Shown here one piece after another: positions 1 through 7,700 of a DNA stretch of 64,000 nt (within the stretch, counting starts at the first letter, position 1; each line of letters starts with the position of its first letter). The stretch lies in NCBI RefSeq assembly GCF_019345465.1, contig NZ_JAHKRC010000005.1, positions 1 to 64,000 of the forward strand. The letters run 5' to 3'. The position numbers and the translations under genes are program-made. This DNA comes from Pseudomonas sp. NKUCC02_KPG. GTDB taxonomy: Bacteria; Pseudomonadota; Gammaproteobacteria; Pseudomonadales; Pseudomonadaceae. The notes under the pieces were generated by a model that was given only the letters and a program-made list of their open reading frames with translations, ran no database searches and was not told where the DNA came from.

Positions 1-820
1 TATGGGCATTCGTGGTGCTCAGGTAATCGAGTGGCTACAAATGCGTCGCAGACGTCACAAAACCTTGCGCAAAACCCCGTAGTCGCTGACGAGGAACGAA
101 GGCTGCGTTCGCTTTGGTGCGCCACTGCGACGCAGCAGTCGTAAAACCGGACACAGCGATCGTTCAAGTAAATCCCGGACTCAGGTTTACGGTCGCTTCG
201 CAACCGGACGCAGCCTCGCACGGCTCGTCAGCGACTACAGATTGAGCCGCGCGCACTTACACCAACTCCGGCACTGTTATGGGCATTCGTGGTGCTCAGG
301 TAATCGAGTGGCTACAAATGCGTCGCAGACGTCACAAAACCTTGCGCAAAACCCCGTAGTCGCTGACGAGGAACGAAGGCTGCGTTCGGTTTGGTGCGAC
401 ACTGCGACGCGGCAGTCGTAAAACCGGACACAGCGATCGTTCAGGTAAATCCCGGACTCAGGTTTTACGGTCGCTTCGCAACCGGACGCAGCCTCGCACG
501 GCTCGTCAGCGACTACAGATTGAGCCGCGCAGACTTACACCAACTCCGGCACTGTTATGGGCATTCGTGGCGCCCAGGTAATCGAGTGGCTACAAATGCG
601 TCGCAGACGTCACAAAACCTTGCGCAAAACCCGTAGTCGCTGACGAGGAACGAAGGCTGCGTTCGCTTTGGTGCGCCACTGCGACGCAGCAGTCGTAAAA
701 CCGGACACAGCGATCGTTCAGGTAAATCCCGGACTCAGGTTTTACGGTCGCTTCGCAACCGGACGCAGCCTCGCACGGCTCGTCAGCGACTACAGACTGA
801 GCCGCGCACACTTTCACCAA
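1..820. repeat. Tandem array of three ~278-bp units, each with an inverted REP pair
   Basis: Three near-identical units lie head to tail at 1-277, 278-555 and 556-820. They differ by a few substitutions and single-base indels; for example the C run before the first REP arm is one base shorter in unit 3. Each unit carries an arm beginning GTAGTCGCTGACGAG and, about 130 bases later, its inverted copy ending CTCGTCAGCGACTACAG, giving potential long hairpins at 79-240, 356-518 and 633-795. Position 1 coincides with a unit boundary, so the array probably continues to the left. The same REP family recurs at 50571-50716. No convincing gene is present; the open frames here are identical peptides made by the repeats. 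Confidence 0.9.
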
Positions 821-828
821 ACAGGCCG

Positions 829-1090
829 GCCGGTCGGCCGCCTCGGGGCACAGTGCTTTTGAACTGCCCGCCCCTTCGGGAGGCCGAGAGGAGGTTCTGC
901 GCAGTGGGCATCCCGGCATGGATGCCGGGAGAGCCGTGTTGGGCCAGGGATGGCCCGTCACGGCGGGCCCACGGAGCGGGACCGGAACGAGGGAACCTGA
1001 GCGAAGCGAAGGCCGTACGCTGGGGCGAGGACTTTTTGGTTCCTTTTTGGTCCTTCAAAAAGGGACTCGCTGTAAGAGCGAAACCAATAT
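829..1090. other. Structured non-coding element with several hairpins
   Basis: This stretch directly follows the tandem array and contains compact inverted repeats. One is a perfect 9-bp pair at 911-919 and 922-930 (TCCCGGCAT / ATGCCGGGA). Another is an 8-bp pair at 1042-1049 and 1056-1063 (CCTTTTTG / CAAAAAGG). From memory the GAACCTGAGCGAAG and GGACTTTTTGGTTCC segments resemble an intergenic sequence seen repeatedly in Pseudomonas genomes, but I cannot search for it here. Open frames run through it but have no usable ribosome site and translate to low-complexity protein, so I treat it as non-coding. Confidence 0.45.
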
Positions 1091-1146
1091 TCCAGTTAAA
1101 CGCTGATGCCGGATATGTACTCAATACATCAGTAATAAAAACGGTA

Positions 1147-1416
1147 TCAAACAGGCCGCAAGCGCCAGCCCAAGACATCAAGCATGTCACAACCGTCGCG
1201 CAGCAATTGCGCCGAAACCGTGGCCAGGTGTTTGAGGTCGACAGAATCGGCCTGCTGCACTTCGCGGGCGGAGAACATTTCCATCAACTGGGTGACGGCC
1301 AGAACGCGGGCGACGGCGTTGGCGTGAAGTACGTCCAGGGGCGCGTTGCGGTCGATCAATAAGGCGGGGATGGTGCAGTCGATAGCGGTGAGGGGGATAA
1401 ACTGGGAATGAGTCAT
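1147..1416 (-). CDS. Small hypothetical protein, possibly DUF3077/DUF6124-like
   Basis: The predicted product is an 89-residue soluble protein with no signal peptide or membrane segment. The start at 1416 is preceded by AGAGG at good spacing; an ATG-initiated extension reaching 1695 is open but lacks such a site and runs through AT-rich non-coding-looking sequence. The body (residues 15-85) is mostly amphipathic helix with a pattern like the short Pseudomonas proteins grouped as DUF3077 or DUF6124, whose function is unknown. That assignment rests on overall pattern only. It stands alone between the structured repeats and acpH, with no operon partner. Confidence 0.6.
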   Translation of the reverse strand: MTHSQFIPLTAIDCTIPALLIDRNAPLDVLHANAVARVLAVTQLMEMFSAREVQQADSVDLKHLATVSAQLLRDGCDMLDVLGWRLRPV

Positions 1417-1840
1417 AAGTAAACCTCTGATGCTATATGTAATAGCCATCCGTTTTCGTCGCCAAACAAAAACAGGTGGCCGCTGTACGCGGGTTGGCGA
1501 ACCGGTCATCCCCAAAACCCGGCAGACCCGAAGGTCTCCCACGTACAGCCGCCATAAAACACAGCGCGCAAAATACACGCTCCGCCATATATAGCAATTG
1601 CACATATTTTTGAAAATGTTCCAAGTCGCCAAACCCGGTCGCCTTATCGGCGAGCACCGACTATAGGCCGCGCACCAAGCACCAGCAATTGCCAACCCTG
1701 TGCGAAAAATCCCGAAAAAACGTGAGCGTTAAACAACGCGGGCAATCCCATGGCCAAGGGAAATCGAGTCCACATCAATGCACGTGTCAACATAGGGTTT
1801 TTGCTGCTGCTTCGCAGCAGATCGCAGCCTTCGGCAGCGA
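1417..1840. other. Intergenic region, 424 bp, no gene seen
   Basis: The region separates the small protein from acpH, both on the minus strand. It is more AT-rich than its neighbours around 1580-1620, so a promoter for the small gene may lie there, but I cannot place one with confidence. A short hairpin pair TCGCC / GGCGA occurs near 1640-1655. The left-most open frames have no plausible start. The end nearest acpH is a REP-like palindrome. Confidence 0.5.
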
Positions 1841-1846
1841 CTACAG
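1811..1846. repeat. REP-like palindrome abutting the acpH stop
   Basis: The sequence contains ATCGCAGCCTTCGGCAGCGA followed by CTACAG, the same variant seen as the right arm at 57010-57033. The TAG stop codon of acpH (1841-1843, minus strand) lies inside its CGACTACAG end, so the repeat touches the coding sequence. Confidence 0.7.
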
Positions 1847-2428
1847 AGATCCCTGCCGGTAGCAGCCCGCTGCAAACCCCTGCAACTGCGGATAAAACAA
1901 CCGGAAATCCTCACTCAACGGCTCATACAACGCCTTTAAATCCTGCATCGCCCCCGCCAGCTCTTCGGGGCGCGACAGACGCCGCGCAATCCCGTTGAAC
2001 ACCTGCTCCAGCACATCAAAATCCCGGTACGAACCCAACCAGTCATGGGCCGCCATGTGCGGTGCGATACTGGCCAGCCTGCGCGGCAACTGCTGCTCAG
2101 CCACCAGCACGCGATAAAAATCCGAGGTAAAACGCTCCAGCGGCCCCTCGGCATACTGCCCCCAGTCCCGGGCCAGGCAGTGGTCGAAAAACACATCCAG
2201 CACGATGCCGGCATAGCGCCTGCGGGTGCGGGTAAAACGCGTCAACGACTGATCAACCAACGGGTGATTGTCCGTGAAGACATCAATGCTGCGATGCAGT
2301 TGAATCCCGTGTTCAATCTCGGGGCTGTACTGACCGTGCAGCCGACCTTTGACGAAATCGCCATAAAGACTGCCAAGTAATTCTTCAGGACGCTGGCCGC
2401 CCAGGTGCAGATGTGCGAGATAATTCAT
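1841..2428 (-). CDS. acpH: Acyl-carrier-protein phosphodiesterase
   Basis: A 195-residue protein of the AcpH (DUF479) family, which removes the 4'-phosphopantetheine arm from holo-ACP to give apo-ACP in the cytoplasm. It opens with the family start MNYLAHLHL and carries LLGSLYGDFVKG, the HRSIDVFTD segment and VLDVFFDHCLARDW, the His/Asp-rich blocks that hold the metal in this HD-like fold. Length is normal. The start at 2428 fits the family, though the ribosome site is weak. It is transcribed away from the ArsR regulator, so the operators between them could affect it. The stop codon lies in a REP sequence. Confidence 0.92.
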   Translation of the reverse strand: MNYLAHLHLGGQRPEELLGSLYGDFVKGRLHGQYSPEIEHGIQLHRSIDVFTDNHPLVDQSLTRFTRTRRRYAGIVLDVFFDHCLARDWGQYAEGPLERFTSDFYRVLVAEQQLPRRLASIAPHMAAHDWLGSYRDFDVLEQVFNGIARRLSRPEELAGAMQDLKALYEPLSEDFRLFYPQLQGFAAGCYRQGSL

Positions 2429-2455
2429 GGCGCGCAGTTTAGCACTGCCACACCA

Positions 2456-2559
2456 ATATCGTTATAACCCGATATACCGATTTGAACTGACCTAAGATCA
2501 AATCCATATTTGTATATCGCGATATAACGATTTAAAGTTCGCCTCATCGCGATATAACG
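2456..2559. promoter_or_regulatory. Repeated palindromic operators upstream of the ArsR regulator
   Basis: The motif ATCGCGATATAACG occurs twice in direct orientation, at 2516-2529 and 2546-2559, with starts exactly 30 bp apart, about three helical turns. The first copy lies in the perfect 14-bp palindrome TATATCGCGATATA at 2513-2526. An inverted, diverged copy (ATATCGTTATA) lies at 2456-2466. All sit between acpH and the ArsR gene, the usual place for autoregulatory ArsR-family operators. Binding by the adjacent regulator is inference. Confidence 0.65.
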
Positions 2560-2583
2560 TTGTACCCATTGAGCACTGCCACC

Positions 2584-2886
2584 ATGCCGATCGACCTCGA
2601 CGAAATAATAAAAGCCCTGGCACACCCAGTACGCCGAGAAATTCTCAACGCACTCAAAAACCCTGATGCTTCGTTCCCTGACCAAATCCACTCCACCGAA
2701 CACGGTGTGTGCGCCGGGCAGTTTGATCAACTCTGCGGCCTGTCGCAGTCGACGGTCTCTGCCCACCTGGCAACGCTACAACGAGCGGGCCTGATTACCA
2801 GTCAGAAGCACGGCCAGTGGCACTTCTTCAAACGTAATGAGGAAACCATCAAGGTCTTCCTCGAAAAAATCAGCCAAGAGCTTTAA
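2584..2886 (+). CDS. ArsR-family transcriptional regulator
   Basis: A 100-residue winged-helix regulator that opens MPIDLDEIIKALAHPVRREIL, the usual ArsR helix-1 signature. The recognition helix is around residues 50-65 (LCGLSQSTVSAHLATLQRAG), followed by the wing QKHGQWHFFKRN. Two cysteines near residues 43 and 51 could sense metals or electrophiles, but there is no classical CxCxxC metal motif. The ATG at 2584 matches the family start; an upstream TTG at 2560 would add eight residues across the operator. It is followed after 11 bases by an MFS exporter and then an ene-reductase, so it probably represses that operon. The inducer is unknown. Confidence 0.9.
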   Translation: MPIDLDEIIKALAHPVRREILNALKNPDASFPDQIHSTEHGVCAGQFDQLCGLSQSTVSAHLATLQRAGLITSQKHGQWHFFKRNEETIKVFLEKISQEL

Positions 2887-2897
2887 CAAGGACTTCC

Positions 2898-4064
2898 ATG
2901 CCACTCTCGCTACTCATTCTGGCGCTCAGCGCTTTCGCCATCGGGACCACCGAGTTCGTGATCATGGGCTTGCTGCCTGATGTAGCAGCCGATCTTGGCG
3001 TATCGATCCCGGGTGCGGGTTGGCTGGTGACCGGTTACGCGCTGGGCGTGGCCATCGGTGCTCCGTTCATGGCACTGGCCACGGCCAAGTTGCCGCGCAA
3101 AGCCGCTCTCGTCGCCTTGATGGTGATCTTTATCATCGGCAACCTGCTCTGTGCCCTGGCCAGTGATTACAACGTGCTGATGTTTGCCCGTGTCGTTACA
3201 GCCTTGTGTCACGGTGCGTTCTTCGGCATCGGCTCGGTCGTGGCTGCAGGCCTGGTACCAGCCAACAAGCGCGCTTCGGCGGTAGCACTGATGTTTACCG
3301 GCCTGACCCTGGCCAACGTGCTGGGCGTTCCCTTGGGCACCGCTCTGGGGCAGGCCGCAGGATGGCGTTCAACGTTTTTTGCAGTCACCGTGATTGGTGT
3401 CGTGGCGCTGATCGGCCTGATCCGCTTTCTGCCCGCCAAGCGTGACGAAGAAAAACTCGACATGCGTGCCGAACTGGCCGCACTCAAAGGCGCCGGGATC
3501 TGGCTTTCCCTGAGCATGACTGCGCTGTTTTCCGCGTCCATGTTCACCCTGTTCACTTACGTAGCGCCCCTGCTCGGTGATGTCACCGGCGTATCGCCAA
3601 GCGGCGTGACCTGGACCTTGCTGCTGATCGGCCTTGGCCTGACGGTAGGCAACATCATCGGGGGCAAGCTGGCGGACAAGCGCCTGGCCGCTACATTGAT
3701 CGGTGTTTTTATCGCGATGGCCGTGATGTCGACCGTACTGACCTGGACCAGCGTCGCCGTGATCCCGACCGAAATAACCCTGTTCCTGTGGGCCGCCGCT
3801 TCGTTTGCCGCCGTACCGGCGCTGCAAATCAACGTCGTGACCTTCGGCAAGGCCGCACCCAACCTGGTTTCAACCTTGAACATCGGCGCTTTCAACGTCG
3901 GTAATGCGCTGGGCGCCTGGGTCGGCGGCAGTGTCATCGCCCACGGTTTCGGCCTGACCAGCGTTCCCCTGGCTGCTGCAGCGCTGGCGATTCTGGCACT
4001 GCTGGTCACCCTGATTACTTTTCGCCAGAACGGCAATGCCGAGCTGGCAACTGCCACACATTGA
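2898..4064 (+). CDS. MFS efflux transporter, DHA1 (AraJ/YdhP-like)
   Basis: A 388-residue inner-membrane protein with about 12 hydrophobic segments, opening with the family pattern SAFAIGTTEFVIMGLLPDVA and followed by GYALGVAIGAP and the loop-2/3 region around KLPRKAAL. It belongs to the proton-driven DHA1 drug or sugar-efflux branch of the major facilitator superfamily; substrate cannot be read from sequence. AAGGAC lies seven bases before the ATG. It follows the ArsR gene by 11 bases and precedes the ene-reductase by 20, which suggests co-transcription and a role in exporting a compound that the reductase also handles or that both respond to. Confidence 0.9.
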   Translation: MPLSLLILALSAFAIGTTEFVIMGLLPDVAADLGVSIPGAGWLVTGYALGVAIGAPFMALATAKLPRKAALVALMVIFIIGNLLCALASDYNVLMFARVVTALCHGAFFGIGSVVAAGLVPANKRASAVALMFTGLTLANVLGVPLGTALGQAAGWRSTFFAVTVIGVVALIGLIRFLPAKRDEEKLDMRAELAALKGAGIWLSLSMTALFSASMFTLFTYVAPLLGDVTGVSPSGVTWTLLLIGLGLTVGNIIGGKLADKRLAATLIGVFIAMAVMSTVLTWTSVAVIPTEITLFLWAAASFAAVPALQINVVTFGKAAPNLVSTLNIGAFNVGNALGAWVGGSVIAHGFGLTSVPLAAAALAILALLVTLITFRQNGNAELATATH

Positions 4065-4084
4065 TCCCTGAGAGGGCTGCATAA

Positions 4085-5134
4085 ATGACCACGATTTTTG
4101 ATCCGATCAAGCTGGGTGATCTTGAACTGCCCAACCGCATCATCATGGCTCCGCTAACCCGCTGCCGCGCCGATGAAGGTCGGGTTCCCAATGCGCTGAT
4201 GGCTGAATACTACGTTCAGCGCGCCTCTGCGGGCTTGATCCTGAGCGAAGCAACTTCGGTGACGCCGATGGGCGTCGGCTACCCCGACACCCCAGGAATC
4301 TGGTCCAACGACCAGGTCCGCGGCTGGACCAACATCACCAAGGCAGTACACGCTGCCGGTGGCCGGATCGCTCTGCAGTTGTGGCATGTCGGGCGCATCT
4401 CGCACCCGATGTACCTGAACGGCGAAGCGCCAGTCGCCCCAAGCGCCATTGCCGCCAAAGGCCATGTCAGCCTGGTTCGCCCCAAGGTTGAATACCCGAC
4501 ACCTCGCGCACTGGAAACGGCCGAGATCGCCGATGTTGTAGAGGCCTACCGCACAGGCGCAGAAAACGCCAAGGCTGCCGGCTTTGATGGTGTAGAGATT
4601 CATGGCGCGAATGGCTACCTGCTCGATCAGTTCCTGCAAAGCAGCACCAACAAGCGCACCGACCAGTACGGTGGCAGCGTGGAGAATCGCGCTCGCCTGT
4701 TGCTTGAAGTCACCGACGCAGCCATCGAAGTCTGGGGTGCTGGCCGGGTTGGCGTGCATCTGTCGCCACGGGCCGACCTGCACGATATGGGTGACGACAA
4801 CCTGGCTGAAACCTTTGGTTATGTAGCCCGCGAACTGGGCAAACGTGGCATTGCGTATATCTGCGCCCGTGAGCACGAAGCAGCAGACAGCCTCGGCCCA
4901 CAACTCAAGCAAGCCTTTGGTGGCCCATACATCGCCAACGAAAGCTTCACCAAGGACAGCGCCAATGCATGGCTCGCTGCGGGCAAGGCAGATGCCGTAG
5001 CCTTCGGCGTACCTTTTATCGCCAACCCGGACTTGCCTGCACGCCTGAAGGCCGATGCGCCACTCAATGAAGCACACCCTGAAACCTTTTATGTGAAAGG
5101 TCCTGTGGGCTATATCGACTATCCAGCGCTGTAA
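4085..5134 (+). CDS. xenB: Old-yellow-enzyme-type xenobiotic reductase
   Basis: A 349-residue FMN-dependent ene-reductase. It matches what I recall of Pseudomonas XenB closely, from the opening TIFDPIKLGDLEL to the ending YIDYPAL. The OYE active-site block HGANGYLLDQFLQ places His173, Asn176 and Tyr178 as the substrate-binding pair and proton donor; the NRTDQYGGS-like segment (RTDQYGGSVENR) follows. Family members use NADPH to reduce activated alkenes, nitro compounds and nitrate esters in the cytoplasm. GAGAGG precedes the ATG. It is the last gene of the ArsR-MFS-reductase operon and is followed by a strong terminator. Confidence 0.92.
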   Translation: MTTIFDPIKLGDLELPNRIIMAPLTRCRADEGRVPNALMAEYYVQRASAGLILSEATSVTPMGVGYPDTPGIWSNDQVRGWTNITKAVHAAGGRIALQLWHVGRISHPMYLNGEAPVAPSAIAAKGHVSLVRPKVEYPTPRALETAEIADVVEAYRTGAENAKAAGFDGVEIHGANGYLLDQFLQSSTNKRTDQYGGSVENRARLLLEVTDAAIEVWGAGRVGVHLSPRADLHDMGDDNLAETFGYVARELGKRGIAYICAREHEAADSLGPQLKQAFGGPYIANESFTKDSANAWLAAGKADAVAFGVPFIANPDLPARLKADAPLNEAHPETFYVKGPVGYIDYPAL

Positions 5135-5177
5135 GTACTGAACCGTCGGCCTGCAGAAACAGGCTGGCTGGCACCAC

Positions 5178-5220
5178 AACGCAAAACGCCCGAGGTCTGT
5201 GACCTTGGGCGTTTTGCGTT
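5178..5220 (+). terminator. Intrinsic terminator after xenB
   Basis: Arms of 20 bases at 5178-5197 and 5201-5220 pair with one mismatch around a 3-base loop. The top half is GC-rich and the base carries A- and T-rich tracts, so it can work in both directions. It closes the ArsR-MFS-xenB operon and separates it from rsmZ on the other strand. Confidence 0.9.
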
Positions 5221-5290
5221 GCACGATTCGGTAAAGTGTTTTTCGCGAGTCTTGAGGCTCTAAAGCAGCACACCCGGTTATTATTCAGGC

Positions 5291-5421
5291 AAAAAAAAGG
5301 GGCGGTTTGACCCGCCCACATTTTTTCCCTAGTCCCTTTTTTCCTTCTCATCATCCTGATGAATCGCATCCCGCGATGTCCGTCTGCGTTCTTCCTTGAG
5401 CGCCGTGTCGATCCGTCGACA
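5291..5421 (-). ncRNA. rsmZ: RsmZ regulatory small RNA
   Basis: Read on the minus strand this is a ~130-nt RNA beginning TGTCGACGGATCGACAC, a hairpin with GGA in the loop (5405-5422). It contains eight GGA motifs in all, many in predicted loops, and ends in a GGGCGG/CCGCCC stem (5300-5305, 5312-5317) followed by eight T's (5291-5298). These features, the length and the position downstream of rpoS match RsmZ of fluorescent pseudomonads. RsmZ titrates the translational repressors RsmA and RsmE under GacS/GacA control. A -10-like TAGTAT lies at 5430-5435. The end points are estimated from the hairpin and terminator. It is missed by protein-gene prediction. Confidence 0.93.
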
Positions 5422-5595
5422 CAGTTCAAATACTAGAGTTTTATAGGATTGCTGCAAGCGCATCAGTTATAGATTTTTATTACACAGCCTCTTTGGACTT
5501 GTATTAAAAAACCTTATTTTTCATTGAGTTATGAAAACAATGAAGTAAGAAAAAGGTGCTTGCCTGACCTATTTAAGCCCTTGGCTTACGTGAAA

Positions 5596-5613
5596 GGTAA
5601 GTAAAGGCTTACA
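5596..5613 (-). promoter_or_regulatory. GacA box (upstream activating sequence) of rsmZ
   Basis: On the minus strand the sequence is TGTAAG, six bases, then CTTACC. This matches the TGTAAG-N6-CTTACA consensus at all but the last base. It lies about 175 bases upstream of the inferred rsmZ start, the distance typical of GacA-controlled rsm genes. Confidence 0.9.
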
Positions 5614-5719
5614 GCACTACGCAGATAATAATCAATCTTGTCCGTGACATCCCATTTCCAAACAAACCGATAAGGCACAAGACAAAACGGCAATCGAAAC
5701 ATTTTCCATCACACACAAA

Positions 5720-5742
5720 AAACCCCGAAAAGCTCGGGGTTT
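5720..5742 (-). terminator. Intrinsic terminator after rpoS
   Basis: Nine-base arms AAACCCCGA (5720-5728) and TCGGGGTTT (5734-5742) enclose a 5-base loop, with a T-rich run on the minus strand just beyond. It lies about 20 bases after the rpoS stop, so rsmZ is probably transcribed from its own promoter. Confidence 0.88.
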
Positions 5743-5761
5743 CAAGTCAGCCTGTTGTGAG

Positions 5762-6766
5762 TTACTGGAACAGCGACTCACTCGACAGACCGTTGCGTTC
5801 AAGGATTTCCCGCAGGCGCTTGAGACCCTCGACCTGGATCTGGCGCACGCGTTCACGTGTCAGACCGATTTCCAAACCTACATCTTCAAGGGTGCTGCTT
5901 TCATGACCACGCAGCCCGAAACGGCGAATCACCACCTCACGCTGCTTGTCTGTGAGTTCAGACAACCACTGATCGATACTTTGCGACAAATCATCGTCCT
6001 GGAGCAGCTCGCAAGGATCTGTAGGACGATCATCGGTAAGGGTATCAAGCAGCGTTTTGTCTGAGTCAGGGCCTAGAGAAACGTCTACCGAGGACACCCG
6101 CTCGTTGAGCCCAAGCATGCGCTTGACCTCTGCGACAGGTTTTTCGAGCAGATTGGCGATTTCTTCAGGGGAAGGTTCATGATCGAGCTTTTGCGTGAGT
6201 TCACGCGCAGCCCGTAGATAGACATTGAGTTCTTTAACGACATGGATCGGCAAACGGATGGTGCGGGTCTGGTTCATGATCGCCCGTTCAATCGTTTGGC
6301 GGATCCACCAGGTGGCGTAAGTCGAGAAGCGAAACCCTCGTTCCGGGTCGAATTTCTCGACGGCCCGAATCAGTCCCAGGTTGCCCTCTTCAATCAGGTC
6401 AAGCAACGACAACCCACGATTGACGTAGCGACGTGCGATTTTCACCACCAGCCGCAAGTTGCTTTCAATCATGCGTTTTCGCCCGGCGGGATCGCCACTT
6501 TGCGACAAACGAGCAAAGTGGACTTCTTCTGCAGGGGAGAGCAACGGAGAGAAGCCTATTTCATTGAGGTACAGCTGGGTCGCATCGAGCGCCCGCGTGT
6601 AGTCAATGTACTTATGCTGTTTTGTAGCGGGTGCTTTTTTGGACTTGGTTCGAGCTGTAGGGGTTGAATCGTCTTCTTCTGACATCAAGTCGCTGTCGAT
6701 GTTGGAGTCCATAAGGAGCACCTCATCGTCGATGTCAAACCCCGGCGCTTCTTTGTTGAGAGCCAT
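5762..6766 (-). CDS. rpoS: RNA polymerase sigma factor RpoS
   Basis: A 334-residue stationary-phase and general-stress sigma factor. After an acidic N-terminus come region 1.2 ([21 protein letters not shown]), region 2 with the core-binding and -10 recognition segments ([54 protein letters not shown]), region 3, and region 4 with the -35 helix ([19 protein letters not shown]). Length is typical for Pseudomonas. AAGGA precedes the ATG. The main rpoS promoter is known to lie within nlpD in related bacteria, and nlpD is directly upstream here. Confidence 0.98.
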   Translation of the reverse strand: MALNKEAPGFDIDDEVLLMDSNIDSDLMSEEDDSTPTARTKSKKAPATKQHKYIDYTRALDATQLYLNEIGFSPLLSPAEEVHFARLSQSGDPAGRKRMIESNLRLVVKIARRYVNRGLSLLDLIEEGNLGLIRAVEKFDPERGFRFSTYATWWIRQTIERAIMNQTRTIRLPIHVVKELNVYLRAARELTQKLDHEPSPEEIANLLEKPVAEVKRMLGLNERVSSVDVSLGPDSDKTLLDTLTDDRPTDPCELLQDDDLSQSIDQWLSELTDKQREVVIRRFGLRGHESSTLEDVGLEIGLTRERVRQIQVEGLKRLREILERNGLSSESLFQ

Positions 6767-6872
6767 TGCTATAGTCCTTTGATGAGTTCGACCTCAAGCT
6801 CAAGCATCGCCCAAGTCCTTGGCAACGCTGGAGCCTGTTCCTTATCCACATCAGGAACAGGCTGGTAAGCGA

Positions 6873-7700
6873 TCAACGGCGAGGAAGGAATTGCAATGGA
6901 TCTACAGGTTTACCTTGACGGCGAATTTCAAAGTGAAGCTTCACCCGGTCTGTACCAGTTGACCCCATTTCGGCAATTGTCTGTCCGACCTTGACCTGCT
7001 GCCCCTCCCGAACCAACAGCCTACGGTTATGGCCGTAAGCACTGACGTAGGTATCGCTGTGTTTGATGATGATCAGTTCGCCGTAGCCCCTCAATCCACT
7101 GCCAGCGTATACAACCGACCCATCAGACGCAGCTAAAACAGGCTGTCCCAAATCACCGGCGATATCAATACCTTTATTCAAACTACCGTTTGAAGAAAAT
7201 TTGCCGATCAAAATACCGTTCGAAGGCCATCCCCAACCCTTGGGTGCGGGGCCTGCTGGCAGCGGCGCGGCGGCTGCCGGCGCAGCTGCGACAGTGCCGG
7301 TACGCTTGATAACCGTGGTCTTGCTGCCCGCAGAAGACGAAACCACGGTGCTGGTCGTGCCACCTGCTGGCTGGCTCCCAGAGCGTCCGTCAAAACGAAT
7401 CACCTGGCCTGGGACAATGGTGAACGGGGCGCCAATATTGTTACGGGCGGCCAGAGCCTTCCAGTCCCAGCCGTAGCGAAAAGCAATCGAAAACAAGGTA
7501 TCGCCACGACGTACGGCGTATTGCCCTGTGGTCACTGCCGGACGCTGGGCTACCCCGTTACGGTCAACGACATTTACGCCACTTTTGGGGCTGCTGGAGC
7601 ACGCGGCCAACAATGCCAGTGTGGCACTCAGGAACAGACCGACCACCAGCCTCTGAAGGCTTTTGCTGCTCATACGCTGCGCAATGACTGTGAGACTCAC
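6873..7700 (-). CDS. nlpD: NlpD-like lipoprotein, LysM and degenerate M23 domains
   Basis: A 275-residue outer-membrane lipoprotein. The signal peptide ends in the lipobox LAAC with Cys34. A LysM peptidoglycan-binding domain covers about residues 58-100 (YAVRRGDTLFSIAFRYGWDW), then a Pro/Ala-rich linker, then an M23/LytM domain from about 165. The M23 zinc ligands are degenerate: the first His is replaced in NKGIDIAG. It therefore probably activates an amidase for septal cell-wall splitting, as NlpD/EnvC proteins do. I chose the GTG at 7700 because GGGAG precedes it and it gives a proper signal peptide; an ATG at 7751 would add 17 charged residues before it. Confidence 0.93.
   Translation of the reverse strand: MSLTVIAQRMSSKSLQRLVVGLFLSATLALLAACSSSPKSGVNVVDRNGVAQRPAVTTGQYAVRRGDTLFSIAFRYGWDWKALAARNNIGAPFTIVPGQVIRFDGRSGSQPAGGTTSTVVSSSAGSKTTVIKRTGTVAAAPAAAAPLPAGPAPKGWGWPSNGILIGKFSSNGSLNKGIDIAGDLGQPVLAASDGSVVYAGSGLRGYGELIIIKHSDTYVSAYGHNRRLLVREGQQVKVGQTIAEMGSTGTDRVKLHFEIRRQGKPVDPLQFLPRR

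Noticed and set aside
1..820. CRISPR array
   Set aside because: The repeats are ~278 bp and contiguous, without short repeats alternating with unique spacers, and no cas gene is present.
391..862. Two open frames encoding nearly identical peptides
   Set aside because: They are copies of the same frame through the tandem repeat, spaced by the repeat unit, with no ribosome site; they reflect the DNA repeat and not a gene.
853..1362. A 169-codon plus-strand open frame
   Set aside because: It spans the structured element and the complement of the small minus-strand gene, has no ribosome site and has no protein-like family features.
1841..5134. Prophage or transposon origin of the left accessory segment
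   Set aside because: No integrase, transposase, tRNA target or direct repeat boundary is visible; only the neighbourhood change at rsmZ suggests insertion.
5720..5742. rsmZ read as an extension of the rpoS transcript
   Set aside because: A clear terminator follows rpoS, and rsmZ has its own GacA box and -10 region.
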